From: Candidatus Saccharibacteria bacterium 49-20
GTDB taxonomy: Bacteria; Patescibacteriota; Saccharimonadia; Saccharimonadales; Saccharimonadaceae
Assembly (NCBI GenBank): GCA_001897295.1
Contig: MKSN01000001.1
Location: 62,001 to 126,000 of the forward strand
Direction: 5' to 3'
DNA length: 64,000 bases
The position numbers and the translations under genes were made by a program. The notes beneath the pieces were generated by a model, which worked only from the letters and a program-made list of their open reading frames with translations, ran no database searches and was not told the DNA's origin. The stretch's first letter is position 1, and the number at the start of each line of letters is the position of its first letter. Of this stretch, positions 62,978-64,000 are shown piece by piece.

Positions 62978-64000
62978 ATGAATGCTCAACTTGAAGCAAA
63001 ACTTAAAACCTTACCACGCTCAGCCGGGGTATATTTTCATAAGTCGAAAACAGGTGAAATCATCTATGTCGGTAAGGCTGCGGTACTTAAGAACCGTGTG
63101 CGTCAGTACTTCCAGAGTACACGCGACATGGACATTAAAACGCGTGCGCTCGTTGAGGAAATTGAAGACACCGATTGGGTAGAGACCGAAAGCGAGCTTG
63201 ATGCGCTGTTTCTCGAATCTGAAATGGTGAAGCGCTACATGCCGCGTTACAACATTTTGCTCCGTGACGATAAGTCGCAAATGTTCGTGCGCATTGATAT
63301 GAAAAGCGAGTGGCCGACGGTGTCGTTTACGCGAAACCCTGCAGATGATGGGGCGGATTATTTTGGACCGTACTATAACGGGTTTGCAATTAAAAAGGCG
63401 CTCCGGTATCTGCGCAAAATTTTTCCTTATTACACGAAACCACCTAAAGACGGTATCCGGCCAGACCTTGATTCACATATTGGCCTAAGTCCTCGTCCAG
63501 GCACTCCCTCTGATGAATACAAAGCATCCCTCCGTCAACTGATTCGTTATTTTGAGGGTGGCCGAAAAGCAATTATTCGTGATATTGAAAAGCAGATGCA
63601 ACTTGCGGCTAAGTTGCATGATTTTGAGAACGCGGCTATGTATCGCAATAAATTAAATGATCTTAAAGCGCTACAACAACGTATTATGTTTGGTGACCGA
63701 GAATTTCTTGACATCAGCAAAGATAAGGCGCTCGGAGACTTGGTGGAGCTTTTTGGCCTTAAGAAGATACCGGCACGCATCGAGGGGTATGACATTAGCC
63801 ACATGGGTGGGGCAAATGTAGTCGCGAGTATGGTTGTATTCACGAACGGCGTGAGCGACCGCGCGAATTATCGCAAGTTTAAATTGAGTGTCCAGCGTAA
63901 TGACGATTACGCTAACATGAATGAAGTGTTGACGCGCCGGCTGAGCGAAAAGAATTTGAAGAGTTGGGGAACACCCGACTTGCTATTGATTGATGGCGGA
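62978..64000 (+). CDS. uvrC: excinuclease ABC subunit C, 3' end outside window
   Basis: The first 341 residues are present; the frame is open to the window edge. The GIY-YIG nuclease domain (about 10-95) has PRSAGVYFHK and IIYVGKAAVLKNRVRQYF. The UVR motif that binds UvrB follows (about 190-235: IEKQMQLAAKLHDFENAAMYRNKL). The start of the RNase H-like 5' nuclease domain is seen with its aspartate in EGYDISHMGG and LLLIDGG at the edge. UvrC makes both incisions in nucleotide excision repair; UvrA is encoded at 48886. Confidence 0.95.
   Translation, partial: MNAQLEAKLKTLPRSAGVYFHKSKTGEIIYVGKAAVLKNRVRQYFQSTRDMDIKTRALVEEIEDTDWVETESELDALFLESEMVKRYMPRYNILLRDDKSQMFVRIDMKSEWPTVSFTRNPADDGADYFGPYYNGFAIKKALRYLRKIFPYYTKPPKDGIRPDLDSHIGLSPRPGTPSDEYKASLRQLIRYFEGGRKAIIRDIEKQMQLAAKLHDFENAAMYRNKLNDLKALQQRIMFGDREFLDISKDKALGDLVELFGLKKIPARIEGYDISHMGGANVVASMVVFTNGVSDRANYRKFKLSVQRNDDYANMNEVLTRRLSEKNLKSWGTPDLLLIDGG

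Overview
The window is an almost fully coding stretch of a small bacterial genome. The gene content points to Candidatus Saccharibacteria (TM7, Patescibacteria), probably a host-associated epibiont. The evidence is minimal versions of housekeeping enzymes (alanyl- and methionyl-tRNA synthetases without C-terminal extensions), six type IV prepilins, several cell-wall hydrolases, TGA used as a normal stop (which argues against Gracilibacteria and Absconditabacteria), and many genes whose TATAAT box lies only 6 to 8 bases before the start codon, as expected for leaderless mRNAs. The taxonomic assignment is an inference from content; no rRNA gene is present.

Layout. 1-7.1 kb: glyA, a minus-strand set of prepilins downstream of murB, then tRNA-Arg and tRNA-Lys. 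7.1-11.2 kb: a DUF5684 membrane protein, folD, a divergent response regulator/histidine kinase pair and a small membrane protein. 11.2-13.0 kb: a secreted protein with an LPKTG sorting signal. 13.2-16.8 kb: an accessory island of very GC-rich genes (a lipoprotein, a 4-TM protein and a two-gene operon of unknown function) with AT-rich promoters and an inverted repeat around part of it. 16.9-20.5 kb: tRNA-Glu and the glycolytic genes pyk, pgk and tpiA. 20.5-28.4 kb: a tail-anchored acidic protein, a UvrD/PcrA helicase, rsmA between two YabE/Rpf-like hydrolases, and a prepilin fused to an RCC1 propeller. 28.4-34.6 kb: metG, tatD, a cysteine desulfurase, a DUF218 protein, mnmA and a small stress-type protein. 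34.6-38.8 kb: a likely small RNA, a prepilin with a jelly-roll-like domain, alaS and an unknown acidic protein. 38.9-46.3 kb: ftsA, an unknown membrane protein, ruvX, mltG, a LysM-CHAP hydrolase and obg. 46.36-46.9 kb: a GC-rich, heavily structured transcribed locus with a short ORF. 47.0-64.0 kb: sbcB, uvrA, a GH13 enzyme, DedA, L25, HD and NUDIX proteins, a GreA-like factor with a two-subunit ABC exporter, DUF1801, trhO, a HdeD-like protein and the start of uvrC.

How it fits together. Core functions cover one-carbon metabolism (glyA, folD), lower glycolysis, tRNA charging and modification (cysteine desulfurase, mnmA, trhO), nucleotide excision repair (uvrA, uvrC, uvrD) and cell-wall growth and division (murB, mltG, ftsA, YabE-like and CHAP hydrolases). 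Around them sits a large surface set: prepilins carrying FN3, LamG-like, RCC1 and jelly-roll-like cargo, an LPKTG protein, and the GC-rich lipoprotein/membrane cassette. This would suit attachment to a host cell. The most novel material is the GC-rich cassettes at 13.2-16.8 kb and 46.4-46.9 kb and the small RNA at 34.6 kb.
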